Assembly (NCBI GenBank): GCA_039029195.1
Contig: JBCCGR010000015.1
Coordinates: 21,706 to 85,705, forward strand
Source: JBCCGR01 sp039029195
GTDB lineage: Bacteria; Pseudomonadota; Alphaproteobacteria; Rhizobiales; Rhizobiaceae
Reading direction: 5' to 3'
DNA: 64,000 bases
Below are positions 42,393 to 51,355 of the stretch, one piece after another. Under the pieces are notes generated by a model. It saw only the letters and a list, made by a program, of their open reading frames with translations. It ran no database searches and was not told the origin of the DNA. The translations under genes and the position numbers were made by a program. Numbering within the stretch: the stretch's first letter is position 1; every line of letters starts with the position of its first letter.

Positions 42393-43619
42393 TCAAATAC
42401 GGCGTTGGCTGATATGATTTGCCAGATTCATGGCATCAACCCACACACCCCAGATAAACGATGAGCCGCGCATGGAAAGCCATGGCAGTCCCAAAAAGTA
42501 GATGCCGGGTACATCAGTAATACCGGCCTGATGCTGGGGCCTACCGCTCTCGTCGAACACATCGACATTCAGCCAACGGAATTCCTGAACATAGCCGGTT
42601 GCCCAAATGATGGTTTTGATGTTTGCCTTCGCGAGATCAAGTTCCAGGGTCGGGTTGGCAAGCGAAGGTGGATCGGCAAGAAACGTTCGAGCATCGGGTT
42701 CGAGCGGAAAGCCCAGCCCTTCGCGTTCGATATATTCATCTGCCTCATCGAGCAGTGCCAGATAGTTGGCGTCACCTTTGGCAACGTTCTCCTGCAAATC
42801 ACCAGCAATCCGCAAGACGCCATCCTTGAAATCCTGCGTCATGCCGAGCAGATTCATGCCTTGCGACCCGAGACGTCGAAAGTCGACTGTTTCTCCCCCG
42901 CGGGCGCCGCTAACCGCAATGGTGACATGCTCCGCACCAGCAGGAGGTGACTTGAGTTCCCACTTTCCAAGCACGCCAAGCCACCAGACAAAATCCTTGC
43001 CCCGATAGCTGCGCGGCGGGCGGTCGTGCGGACCGACAGAAAGCCAGGTGTCCCGGCCCAACAGCATCAGTTCCTCGGCGATCTGCGTTCCTGATGATCC
43101 AGCACCCACGACAAGAACAGCGCCATCGGCCAGTTGTTCTGGATTGTGATAGTGGAAGGAGTGCATCTGCTTGATGCCGGCCGTCTCCGGCACAATTGGT
43201 GGGAACACCGGATGCTGAAACGGGCCGGTGGCCGCAACAACATTGTTCGCGTCAATCACCCCATCTGAGGTCTCAACCCGAAATCCGCCACCATCCAGCG
43301 GGCTTACATTGAGCACCTCGACACCGCAGCGAACGGGGGCATCAATTTCCTTCGCAAAATCTTCCAGATAGTTGGCCACGCTTTCCTTGGAGGCAAACCC
43401 ATCCGGGTCCACATCTGCAAATTCCTTTGCCGGAAAGCGGTCATGCCAGGCCGGGCCATTGGCAACGAGTGAGTCCCATCTGGCAGTGCGCCAGCGTTCA
43501 GCAATGCGGTCCCGCTCAAGGATCAGATGAGGTTCAGCGTGGTCCTTCAGGTGCGCGCTCATAGCAAGACCCGCCTGCCCGCCGCCAACAATCACGGTCC
43601 CCGTTTTCTCGATGGTCAT
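42393..43619 (-). CDS. NAD(P)/FAD-dependent monooxygenase-like protein (CzcO/FMO family)
   Basis: A 408-residue flavoprotein with an N-terminal FAD-binding VIVGGGQAGLAMSAHL (about residues 9-24). A second nucleotide-binding GAGSSGTQIAEELMLLGR lies near residue 174 and the FMO-like ATGYVQEFRWL near the C-terminus. Such proteins oxidise N- or S-containing or ketone substrates. The ATG at 43619 is preferred to the TTG at 43625. It sits near Rieske, VOC-cupin and ferredoxin reductase genes, fitting an oxidative catabolic island. Confidence 0.87.
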   Translation of the reverse strand: MTIEKTGTVIVGGGQAGLAMSAHLKDHAEPHLILERDRIAERWRTARWDSLVANGPAWHDRFPAKEFADVDPDGFASKESVANYLEDFAKEIDAPVRCGVEVLNVSPLDGGGFRVETSDGVIDANNVVAATGPFQHPVFPPIVPETAGIKQMHSFHYHNPEQLADGAVLVVGAGSSGTQIAEELMLLGRDTWLSVGPHDRPPRSYRGKDFVWWLGVLGKWELKSPPAGAEHVTIAVSGARGGETVDFRRLGSQGMNLLGMTQDFKDGVLRIAGDLQENVAKGDANYLALLDEADEYIEREGLGFPLEPDARTFLADPPSLANPTLELDLAKANIKTIIWATGYVQEFRWLNVDVFDESGRPQHQAGITDVPGIYFLGLPWLSMRGSSFIWGVWVDAMNLANHISQRRI

Positions 43620-43783
43620 TGCCAACCGCTTTGCACAATTCGGTTTCGTCGCTTGACCCTATCTGGGAAAGTTGGCCGTGCCCATCAGGATTTCGACGGA
43701 TCACGCGTTAATTCGGCCAGCCGCTGGTGGGCTGCTGATTTGCCTGATCGTGTTCTGTCGACTAGTGTCCAGAACATGCAAGT

Positions 43784-44923
43784 CTAACTTGCAGGAAACC
43801 GATCATGTTCCCGGGTTTCGAACGCGCCCGGCAATGACACTTCCAGCAGTTCCAGATCAGCCGATGCATTGGCATAGCGGGTGACTTCGCCCGGTGGCAC
43901 GACAAAGGCATCGCCCGGCGCCAGATCATGGGCCGCGCCCGACGCCTGAAGTTGCATGGAGCCTTCGAGTACGAAGGTGAACAATATGTCGGTGTTGTGA
44001 GATGCGAGTGGAGCATCCACGGCACCACCCGTCCAGCGCGCAACCTGCACATTGGCAACGCCTTTTGTGCCCGCGTTAATGCCCGTCTCGCGGTGCTCAA
44101 AACCTGCGATCCGCCAGGGCAACCAATCTGCCTTGGCTACCTCATGGTGCACAAAAGTCTGTCCGCCAAACTCGCGTTCAGGCCGAAAATCGGGGGTCGG
44201 GAGATCCAGATCATGGTCGACGGTGGTGATGTGTTCCGCCGGAACACCGATCTCGACCACTTCCACACTATCCGATGCTTCGAGCACCCGGTGGCGGATT
44301 TCCGGTGGCTGGATCACGCAGTCGCCGGCGGTCAAACGCATCTTTGGACCCTGATCCTCGTAGACCACATCAACCCAGCCACGATAGCAGTAGATGAGCT
44401 GGAATCCGACCGTGTGATAGTGCACCATATCTGGCACTGGACCACCATCGGGAATGCGGATGTGGCTTGCAATGATTGACCCGCCCAGCCGGTCCGGGAT
44501 CAGATCGCGGTAGTGCATTCCGGCCCGCCCGATCACCCAAGGCGCCTTGTCCTTCAGGCGACGCACCATGAATGTGTGCTGCGTCGGCGGTATCTCCATG
44601 GGCTGATTGGCGCCAATCAGTTGAATGCGTGTTCCGCAGGGTGAAACCAGTTCGCGCTCACCGCCCGCCAGACTATCGGGATCGTCACACAGCAATCGAA
44701 CGACACCGGCACCCTTTGGTGCATCCCGTTCCATGCGCAATCGAACGCCATGGCCCGATAGAAGAATGGACGCAGGATCGTCAGCGGGAAAAATCTCATC
44801 CAGCCGGAAGCCAAGCTTTTTCGTAAAAAACGCCAGGTCTTGTGTGACATCGTCCGACTGAAGCAGAATTTCAGCGCCGGTTACTGTTGATGCGGGGTCG
44901 GGTCGGTCGGTTTGATCGTTCAC
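43784..44923 (-). CDS. VOC-cupin multidomain protein
   Basis: A 379-residue protein with an N-terminal glyoxalase/VOC domain (about residues 14-105, with FFTKKLGFRLDEIFP) and two cupin domains. The first cupin is about 135-230 (HYHTVGFQLIYCYRG) and the second about 255-375 (HNTDILFTFVLEGSM, PGDAFVVPPGEV). The first cupin keeps histidines that could bind metal. No catalytic activity can be assigned; it could be a dioxygenase or isomerase. The start is GTG at 44923, with a 230-bp divergent gap to the ferredoxin reductase gene. Confidence 0.82.
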   Translation of the reverse strand: MNDQTDRPDPASTVTGAEILLQSDDVTQDLAFFTKKLGFRLDEIFPADDPASILLSGHGVRLRMERDAPKGAGVVRLLCDDPDSLAGGERELVSPCGTRIQLIGANQPMEIPPTQHTFMVRRLKDKAPWVIGRAGMHYRDLIPDRLGGSIIASHIRIPDGGPVPDMVHYHTVGFQLIYCYRGWVDVVYEDQGPKMRLTAGDCVIQPPEIRHRVLEASDSVEVVEIGVPAEHITTVDHDLDLPTPDFRPEREFGGQTFVHHEVAKADWLPWRIAGFEHRETGINAGTKGVANVQVARWTGGAVDAPLASHNTDILFTFVLEGSMQLQASGAAHDLAPGDAFVVPPGEVTRYANASADLELLEVSLPGAFETREHDRFPAS

Positions 44924-45153
44924 TTTTGCACTCTCGCTTCTGATCGCTAGCGAACAGGTGGCAGCAATTCCCGAAGAGTGTTGGGGGTGACCCTGTTTTG
45001 CAAGCCAAATCTGCGCCGCGGTCTCGACATGATGCCGAGAGGTACCCGAAGAGAGTGGATTCCGCTTGATTTGGTTTGAGCGATACGACTATCAAACCCT
45101 AATTCCCGTCGCTTTCCGGCGACGCTGTTTCCCTGCTTTTTGGGTTTGGTTTC

Positions 45154-46365
45154 ATGCCGCATTTTATTGTTATCGGTGCCGGTCAGGCTGGTTCCTCTCT
45201 CACCGCCAAGTTGCGTTCAAGTGGCTTCGACGGAGACATCACCCTGATCGGGCTTGAGCCGGTTCCCCCTTACCAGCGGCCGCCGCTTTCCAAGGCCTAT
45301 CTAATGGGGGACATGTCTCTGGACCGTCTGCTTTTGCGTCCAGAAAGCTTCTATGCGGATCAGAACATTGCATTGAAACTGAATGCCGCCGTTACTGGTA
45401 TCGATCGCGACAAGCAAGAGATCATCCTGGAGGGTAAACGTCTTCGCTACGATCAGCTGGCCCTGACCACAGGTTCCGATCCCCGTCGCCTCCCCGCCAG
45501 CATGGGCGGCGATCTCGAGGGTGTGCATGTTGTCCGCAATCTGGCCGATGTCGATGCCATGGCTCCAGGCATCGTATCAGGCAAACGGGCATTGATCGTG
45601 GGCGGTGGCTATATCGGGCTTGAAGCCGCCGCTGTTGCCTCCAAGTCGGGCATGGAGGTGACGTTGGTTGAGATGGCAGACCGCATTCTGCAACGGGTCG
45701 CGGCGCCACAAACCAGCGACTACTTCCGCAACCGACACCAAGACCATGGGGTCAGCATTCGGGAAGGCATTGGGCTGAAGCGCCTTATCGGCGACGGTAA
45801 GGTTACTGGTGCTGAACTCAGCGATGGTTCCACGCTCGATGTCGATATGGTCATTGTCGGCGTTGGTATTCAGCCAGCCTCGGGCCTGGCTGAAGCGGCG
45901 GATCTTGTTTGCGAAAACGGCATCAGCACAGATAAATTTGGCCGCACATCTGATCCTCACATCTGGGCCGCGGGTGACTGCGCTTCCTTTGAGTTTCGCG
46001 GAAGCCGCATTCGTCTTGAATCCGTGCAAAATGCAATCGACCAGGCGGAATGTGTGGCGACAAACATGCTCGGCGCGGAAAAGCCCTATGACCCCAAGCC
46101 GTGGTTCTGGTCAGACCAGTATGATGTGAAATTGCAGATCGCCGGCCTGAACACCGGCTATACTGAAGTCGTCATCCGCGAGAATGCAGCGCCAAATTCG
46201 GTTTCACACTGGTACTATGAGGGCGAAACCTTCCGCGCGGTCGATGCCATGAACGACCCTCGCGCTTATATGGTGGGCAAACGCCTGCTGGAAATGGGCA
46301 AGAACCCGGACAAGACCGCCGTTCAAAACCCTGAAACGGATTTGAAAACACTAATGAGGGGGTGA
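45154..46365 (+). CDS. FAD-dependent ferredoxin/rubredoxin reductase
   Basis: A 403-residue reductase of the rhodocoxin/putidaredoxin reductase type. The FAD-binding VIGAGQAGSSLTAKLR is at residues 4-20, PPYQRPPLSKAYL follows near residue 42, and the NAD-binding VGGGYIGLEAAA lies near residue 150. The C-terminal GDCA motif is near residue 273. Such enzymes pass electrons from NADH to a [2Fe-2S] ferredoxin serving a P450 or Rieske oxygenase. No ferredoxin gene lies nearby. It is a candidate partner for the Rieske pair upstream. Confidence 0.9.
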   Translation: MPHFIVIGAGQAGSSLTAKLRSSGFDGDITLIGLEPVPPYQRPPLSKAYLMGDMSLDRLLLRPESFYADQNIALKLNAAVTGIDRDKQEIILEGKRLRYDQLALTTGSDPRRLPASMGGDLEGVHVVRNLADVDAMAPGIVSGKRALIVGGGYIGLEAAAVASKSGMEVTLVEMADRILQRVAAPQTSDYFRNRHQDHGVSIREGIGLKRLIGDGKVTGAELSDGSTLDVDMVIVGVGIQPASGLAEAADLVCENGISTDKFGRTSDPHIWAAGDCASFEFRGSRIRLESVQNAIDQAECVATNMLGAEKPYDPKPWFWSDQYDVKLQIAGLNTGYTEVVIRENAAPNSVSHWYYEGETFRAVDAMNDPRAYMVGKRLLEMGKNPDKTAVQNPETDLKTLMRG

Positions 46366-46399
46366 GCGGGTTTCCCCGGTTGCCGCAAACGCTTCCTCC

Positions 46400-47338
46400 T
46401 CACAAAAACGCCAGGATCTCTGCCTTTGTCGGTGGCGCAGCGCCGACCCGTGTGCAATTGATTGCAGCGCCAGTGGTTGCGAAGCGCAAAAGATCTGTCA
46501 GCGCGAAATCATCCAGGCCAGAAATGGGATTGTCGTCGTCACCGCAATGGTCAAGCAGCCAGGCCAGCACCGCACCCATCAGTGAATCGCCAGCCCCCAC
46601 CGTGTCCTGAACCTCGATCTTTGGCGGTGCAACCGTTGCGCTGCCAGAACCGGTGTATGCAGAAGCGCCCTCACCGCCCTTTGTAAAGATGACCAATTCT
46701 GTGGCGCCACCCAATTGATCAGCAATAAATGCGTCTGCTGACACCCCAGGTGTGTAATAGTCAAGATCCTCATCACTCAGCTTGACGATGGTTGCGATGG
46801 ACAGGAGTTTCCTCTGCCTTTCCACCCAGTTCGCCTTGTCGGTTGTCATGGATGGTCTTGCATTCGGATCGAGCGAAATGCGCAGTTTGCCGGCAAGCGC
46901 CATGCAATAATCGGCAATGTTGTCGGCACCCGGCAGATCAATCAGCGAGATCGACCCCACGTCCAGAATGTCCAGTGGATCGGGATCAATATTCGCCGGA
47001 TCCGGTTCCATGTTCCTCGTCGCAGTGCCGTTGTTGAAGAAGGCGTAGCGCGGGCTTTCACCGGACGTGTCGACAAATGCCAATGTGGTTGGATCATCCG
47101 ACCGCAATGCCAGATCACAAGAGACGCCTGCGGCCAACAGGTGGGCTTCCAGTTGCTCACCAAATAGATCTGAAGACAGCCCGCCGATGAAGGAGACATC
47201 CGCACCGGCAAGCGCCGCAGCACACGCTGCGTTGTAAGGGGAGCCCCCGGGTTTGGGCACGAAGGCGTTTGTTCCGTCTGTTGCCACGCAGGGCACAAAA
47301 TCGATCAGGGCTTCGCCACACACATAGAGTTTCGGCAA
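46400..47338 (-). CDS. PfkB family carbohydrate kinase
   Basis: A 312-residue sugar kinase of the ribokinase/fructokinase family. PGGSPYNAACAAALAGADVSF near residue 30 is the first signature. The catalytic-site motif DTVGAGDSLMGAVLAWL lies near residue 247, with Asp in the GAGD anion hole. It is the last gene of an operon with the SorC regulator (2-bp gap), lipoyl protein and E1 dehydrogenase. The sugar is unknown. The start is TTG at 47338. Confidence 0.9.
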   Translation of the reverse strand: MPKLYVCGEALIDFVPCVATDGTNAFVPKPGGSPYNAACAAALAGADVSFIGGLSSDLFGEQLEAHLLAAGVSCDLALRSDDPTTLAFVDTSGESPRYAFFNNGTATRNMEPDPANIDPDPLDILDVGSISLIDLPGADNIADYCMALAGKLRISLDPNARPSMTTDKANWVERQRKLLSIATIVKLSDEDLDYYTPGVSADAFIADQLGGATELVIFTKGGEGASAYTGSGSATVAPPKIEVQDTVGAGDSLMGAVLAWLLDHCGDDDNPISGLDDFALTDLLRFATTGAAINCTRVGAAPPTKAEILAFL

Positions 47339-47340
47339 AA

Positions 47341-48321
47341 TCAGGTCTCCCTTTTCGTCAATTCGAGCAGTTCGAGTGCTGCGGCTTCATCGGTGATGAG
47401 TGTTTTGGGCTGCAAGCGCCGGATGGATGCAAGCAAGGCCAAGGCACGATGCTTCCCTCCGGTGGCAAGTACAACATTTTTTGCGGTTGCCACCCTGTCG
47501 AGATCAATCGACATGACGCGATCCGCCAGGGGATGGTTAACCGATTTACCGCTTTCATCAATGAAATTGCACATGACGTCGCTGACTGCGCCAGCATCGA
47601 CCAGCGCACCGAAACCCTCATCTCCGGTGATCTCCTGTGAGAGTGATGTGCTGTCGCGAACGACTTCGCCACAACTGACGATGGCCATATCCAGATTGCC
47701 TGCGAGACGGGTGATCGCTCCCAAGTCGCACTTTTCAAGCAATATCGATTTGGTTTCAGCGCTGTCCACGAACACCGGTGCCAGATAGAGAAAACACTCT
47801 GCGTCCATCAGCCCGGCAAGCCGCCACGAAACCTCGACCGGGTTGTCGCGTCCCGGATTGACGATGCCACCCATCAGCGACACCACCCTTGCGTTGGTCA
47901 GACGCTTTGGGGGGAAGTTGCGCAACGATCGTTTGAGTGTGCGCCCCCATCCAATGCCAACCGTCATTCCATCCTGAATTTCCGCGCTGAGATAGCGCCC
48001 AAGTAGACTTCCCACGGCATCGGTGGGGTTCGAACCACCCTCGCCGGTCGGCGCGACCAGCACCTGCGTGATTCCAAACCGGGCCTCGATGCGAGTCGCA
48101 AGATCGAGACATTCGTCAACCGCTTCGGACACAAACACCTGAACTTCATTGCGTTTCAGCGCCTCATCGAGCATGCGCACGACCGTCGCCCGGCTGATTC
48201 CCAATCGCTCGGCAACCTCGTTCTGGGTCAGCCCCTGATTGTGATAGAGCCAGGCCACGCGAAGCCTGGTTGATGTGGAGCGCGGGCTCTTTCGTTCCGG
48301 TGCAGCGTTTGATCGGGCCAT
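47341..48321 (-). CDS. SorC/DeoR-type sugar-binding transcriptional regulator
   Basis: A 326-residue regulator with an N-terminal helix-turn-helix (about residues 22-58, NEVAERLGISRATVVRMLDE) and a C-terminal SorC sugar-phosphate-binding domain (GIGWGRTLKRSLRNFPP near residue 120, SLMGGIVNPGRDNP). Relatives respond to phosphorylated sugars, fitting the adjacent PfkB kinase. It sits inside the E1 - lipoyl - sorC - pfkB operon. Confidence 0.92.
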   Translation of the reverse strand: MARSNAAPERKSPRSTSTRLRVAWLYHNQGLTQNEVAERLGISRATVVRMLDEALKRNEVQVFVSEAVDECLDLATRIEARFGITQVLVAPTGEGGSNPTDAVGSLLGRYLSAEIQDGMTVGIGWGRTLKRSLRNFPPKRLTNARVVSLMGGIVNPGRDNPVEVSWRLAGLMDAECFLYLAPVFVDSAETKSILLEKCDLGAITRLAGNLDMAIVSCGEVVRDSTSLSQEITGDEGFGALVDAGAVSDVMCNFIDESGKSVNHPLADRVMSIDLDRVATAKNVVLATGGKHRALALLASIRRLQPKTLITDEAAALELLELTKRET

Positions 48322-48332
48322 TTGGTCAAATG

Positions 48333-48566
48333 TCAGTCGATCACGCCGAGAACAGCACCCACATCAGCCAAGTCACCCTCTTCAACACGTATCTCGCTTA
48401 GCGTGCCCGAAGTAGGTGCTTCCACCTCCACACTCGCCTTGGTGGTTGTGAGAATGAGCATAGGTTCCCCGGCGGTCACGCTATCACCGGCAGAGAACAG
48501 CCATTCGCTCACTTCGGCTTCCTTGATTTCGGTTCCAAGTTGCGGAACCACGATTTCAGTGGCCAT
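48333..48566 (-). CDS. Free-standing lipoyl/biotin-attachment domain protein
   Basis: A 77-residue protein that is a complete single biotinyl/lipoyl domain. The modified lysine is probably Lys43 in ILTTTKASVEVEAP. It lacks the E3-binding and acyltransferase domains of a normal E2 subunit. It lies 30 bp downstream of the fused E1 gene and 11 bp before sorC, so it is likely the acyl or aldehyde carrier for that E1. Lipoyl rather than biotinyl attachment is inferred from the E1 neighbour. Confidence 0.88.
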   Translation of the reverse strand: MATEIVVPQLGTEIKEAEVSEWLFSAGDSVTAGEPMLILTTTKASVEVEAPTSGTLSEIRVEEGDLADVGAVLGVID

Positions 48567-48596
48567 GATTTTTCATCTCCTTTGGCGTGTGCCGCG

Positions 48597-51053
48597 TCAA
48601 ATTCCCTGACGTGCAAGGTCAAGATCGTTCCAATTGCGGAACACGCTGCGATTGGGTTTCAGATGCGGGAAAAAGTCGGTTGCGACCGCGTCAATGATGT
48701 CGCGCGCTTGGGGGAAGTAGGTCTCTTCCATATCCGCACCCGGCACGATCCAGTTGGGGCTGCCCAGCACGCGTGGCGGTGCTTTCAGATCACCGAAAGC
48801 GTGCCTGGTGACCGTGCTCGCTAAAGTTTGCGCGAAACTGCCGCGCTCCGACGCTTCTGACACAATCAACAAATGTCCGGTTTTGCGCACCGAGGCCAAA
48901 ACCGCGTCATAGTTGAATGGCACAAGCGTTCGGGCATCAATGATTTCCGTTTCAACATCAAAGGCTTCTGAGAGCTCGTTTGCCGCCTCAATGGCTGGAT
49001 AGAGTGACGGACCAATGGTCAAAATGGTCAAATCGTCTCCGGCACGCTTGATGTCCGGCTCGCCCAGCGGGGTTCTGAAATAGTGCTGCGGCACGCCCTT
49101 CGTTTCGAACTCTTCCACACGGTCGTAGAGCCGCTGGCTCTCAAACACGATCACAGGATCATTGCTGGACAGGGCCGACGCCATCAGCCCCTTCGCATCT
49201 GTCGGCGTGGCGGGATAAACTAGTTTCAGACCCGGAACATGGGCAACCATCGAGGACCAGTCCTGCGAATGCTGCGCACCATATTTTGAGCCAATCGAAC
49301 AGCGCAACACCACCGGCAAATCAATCATGCCGCCAGACATCGCCTGCCATTTCGACATCTGATTGAAAATCTCATCTCCCGCGCGGCCAATGAAATCGCC
49401 GTACATGAGTTCCACCAGCGCCCTGCCACCGGCCATGGCATAGCCCACAGCGGTCGCCACAATGGCGGCCTCGGATATGGGTGAATTGAAGAGACGCTCA
49501 TGGGGCAGAATGTCTGCCAGACCACGATAGACACCAAATGCGCCACCCCATTCGCGGCACTCTTCGCCATAGGCGATCAGCCTTTCGTCATGGGTCATGT
49601 GATGGAGAATGGATTCAAACAGCCCATCGCGCAGGGTCACCGCCCGCATCGGCGAGATTTGCTCGCCATTCTCATCGAGTCCGAAGCGGCTCTTGCGAGC
49701 GATCTGGCGAACAGGCGCCGCCTTTTCGGTTGGATTGGTGAGTGACGCCAGCTGGTCGGGAACCCGAATTTCAGTGCCTGAAAACATCAGCCCGCCAATA
49801 AGAGCTGGTTTGGAAGAGATATCTGCGGCGGCTGAAATTGAGGGATCGATCGCGGCGTGAACCACACGTTCCATCTTGTCCGCGACTTCCGCCTTCATGC
49901 TCTCAACAGCGCTCGCGCTGAGCACACCACCACTTGTCAAACACTCGGCGAAAAGCACGATGGGATCGTGGGCTTCCCAGACCTTCAACTCATCGCGCGA
50001 GCGATAGGCATTGGTGTCGGAGGTGGAGTGTCCGCAGGAGCGATAGCATTCCACATCAAGCAGCGCGGGCCCCTCCCCTGCGATCAGCCGATCCCGTTGC
50101 CGTTCCACAGCATCCGCGACCGCCAAAACATTTGTGCCATCCACGGTTTCGGCATGCATAGATGCCGGGTTGATGGCTGCCCCCACACGGGACAACCGCT
50201 CCCACCCCATGGTCTCGCCAATCGTTTGGCCACCCATGGCATAGAAATTGTTGGTGAACTGGAAGAGCACCGGCAGTCCGCCCGGTCGTTTTGCCTCCCA
50301 AAGCGTTTCAAACTGCGCCATGGCAGCGAAGTTCATTGCCTCCCAAACCGGGCCGCAGCCCAACGAACCATCGCCGGTGTGGGAGACGCAGATCGTATCC
50401 TCGGAAAGACGCTTCTGGAACAGTGCCGCCCCTGCGGCAATACCTGCAGACGCGCCAACAATCGCATTATTGGGATAGGCGCCAAGGGGTGGGAAAAAGG
50501 CGTGCATGGAGCCACCCATGCCGCCATTGAAACCGTTGGATTTCATAAAGATTTCGGCAAGCAAACCGAGCAGAACGAAATTCTCGGCAAGGTCCTCCTC
50601 TCCAACAGCGCTGGCCGCCGCGTCGCGCAAAACGCCACTCTGCGTTTCAGCCATAATATTGTCGATGGCGGCGGCATCCAGTCGGCCCAGCGCACTCAAG
50701 GTCTTGGCAATGAACTCCCCATGGCTGCGGTGTGAGCCGAAAATCAGATCGCGCGGCTCCAGGGCGAAGGCACTGCCAACCGCAGCGGCTTCCTGACCGA
50801 TCGAGAGGTGGGCTGGGCCTTTGTAGACATAGTCCGCACTGCCATATTTCCCGGTCGCTTTGAAACTTGCCAGCATGGACTCGAACTCGCGCACGATCAG
50901 CATGTGCCGCAGCATGTTGATGAGAGCCGCATCGCCTCTGCGCTCGCGTTCGTCAGCGAGTGCCAGTCGATATTGCCGGATCGGGATCGGCGCAAACGCC
51001 ACCTCACCCGGTTCAGCCAGAAGATTGGGATCAACCGCGATTTGCTTAGGCAT
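48597..51053 (-). CDS. Fused alpha-beta thiamine diphosphate-dependent 2-oxoacid dehydrogenase E1 component
   Basis: An 818-residue fusion of the E1 alpha and beta chains. The alpha part (about 40-400) has the ThDP motif GDG at 227-229 and NN at 268-269, and GGMGGSMHAF near residue 177. The beta part (about 470-815) has NSPISEAAIVATAVGYAMAGG, DEIFNQMSKWQAMSGG and QHSQDWSSMVAHVPGLK. E1 decarboxylates a 2-oxoacid and transfers the group to a lipoyl domain. Only the 77-residue lipoyl protein accompanies it; no E2 or E3 is nearby. It is the first gene of the operon, divergent from the GntR gene. Confidence 0.9.
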   Translation of the reverse strand: MPKQIAVDPNLLAEPGEVAFAPIPIRQYRLALADERERRGDAALINMLRHMLIVREFESMLASFKATGKYGSADYVYKGPAHLSIGQEAAAVGSAFALEPRDLIFGSHRSHGEFIAKTLSALGRLDAAAIDNIMAETQSGVLRDAAASAVGEEDLAENFVLLGLLAEIFMKSNGFNGGMGGSMHAFFPPLGAYPNNAIVGASAGIAAGAALFQKRLSEDTICVSHTGDGSLGCGPVWEAMNFAAMAQFETLWEAKRPGGLPVLFQFTNNFYAMGGQTIGETMGWERLSRVGAAINPASMHAETVDGTNVLAVADAVERQRDRLIAGEGPALLDVECYRSCGHSTSDTNAYRSRDELKVWEAHDPIVLFAECLTSGGVLSASAVESMKAEVADKMERVVHAAIDPSISAAADISSKPALIGGLMFSGTEIRVPDQLASLTNPTEKAAPVRQIARKSRFGLDENGEQISPMRAVTLRDGLFESILHHMTHDERLIAYGEECREWGGAFGVYRGLADILPHERLFNSPISEAAIVATAVGYAMAGGRALVELMYGDFIGRAGDEIFNQMSKWQAMSGGMIDLPVVLRCSIGSKYGAQHSQDWSSMVAHVPGLKLVYPATPTDAKGLMASALSSNDPVIVFESQRLYDRVEEFETKGVPQHYFRTPLGEPDIKRAGDDLTILTIGPSLYPAIEAANELSEAFDVETEIIDARTLVPFNYDAVLASVRKTGHLLIVSEASERGSFAQTLASTVTRHAFGDLKAPPRVLGSPNWIVPGADMEETYFPQARDIIDAVATDFFPHLKPNRSVFRNWNDLDLARQGI

Positions 51054-51291
51054 GCGGGAATCTTTTCGATTGCATCAATTGTTTTTTTCGAGTTACAAAT
51101 GTTGTATACAGATGTCCAGACGAAATCGTTGAGACTGCGTCTGATCTGAGTTGCTTCGTCTCGCAGTAAGGGCGGGGGCACACCGAAACTACACGCACTT
51201 TCACTCGGGTTTGGACGTGATCAGGTCGGTTCCAGCCAGCGAACAAAAACCCAGCCAAACGGTGAATCGAGCAACTCTCCCCAATCCTCTA

Positions 51292-51340
51292 TTGACGAAC
51301 CCATCCAATCCTGCCTACGCTAACATTCTAGCAATGTTAG
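51292..51340 (+). promoter_or_regulatory. Promoter and operator of the GntR - sugar ABC transporter operon
   Basis: TTGACG (51292-51297), an 18-bp spacer and TACGCT (51316-51321) form a plausible promoter. A perfect inverted repeat CTAACATT-CTAGC-AATGTTAG (51320-51340) overlaps the -10 and start region. Size and place suit autorepression by the FCD-type GntR encoded just downstream. The remainder of the 302-bp divergent gap (51054-51355) must also hold the promoter for the E1 operon, but I see no clear -10/-35 pair there. Confidence 0.5.
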
Positions 51341-51355
51341 GGAGGATGTTGCGCC

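Noticed and set aside
45073..45098. Inverted repeat GGTTTGA-n12-TCAAACC before the ferredoxin reductase gene
   Set aside because: Only 7-bp arms with a 12-bp spacer; plausible as an operator but too weak to list as a feature.
49857..50735. A 292-codon plus-strand open frame opposite the E1 alpha region
   Set aside because: Shadow of E1; the ThDP motifs on the other strand are decisive.
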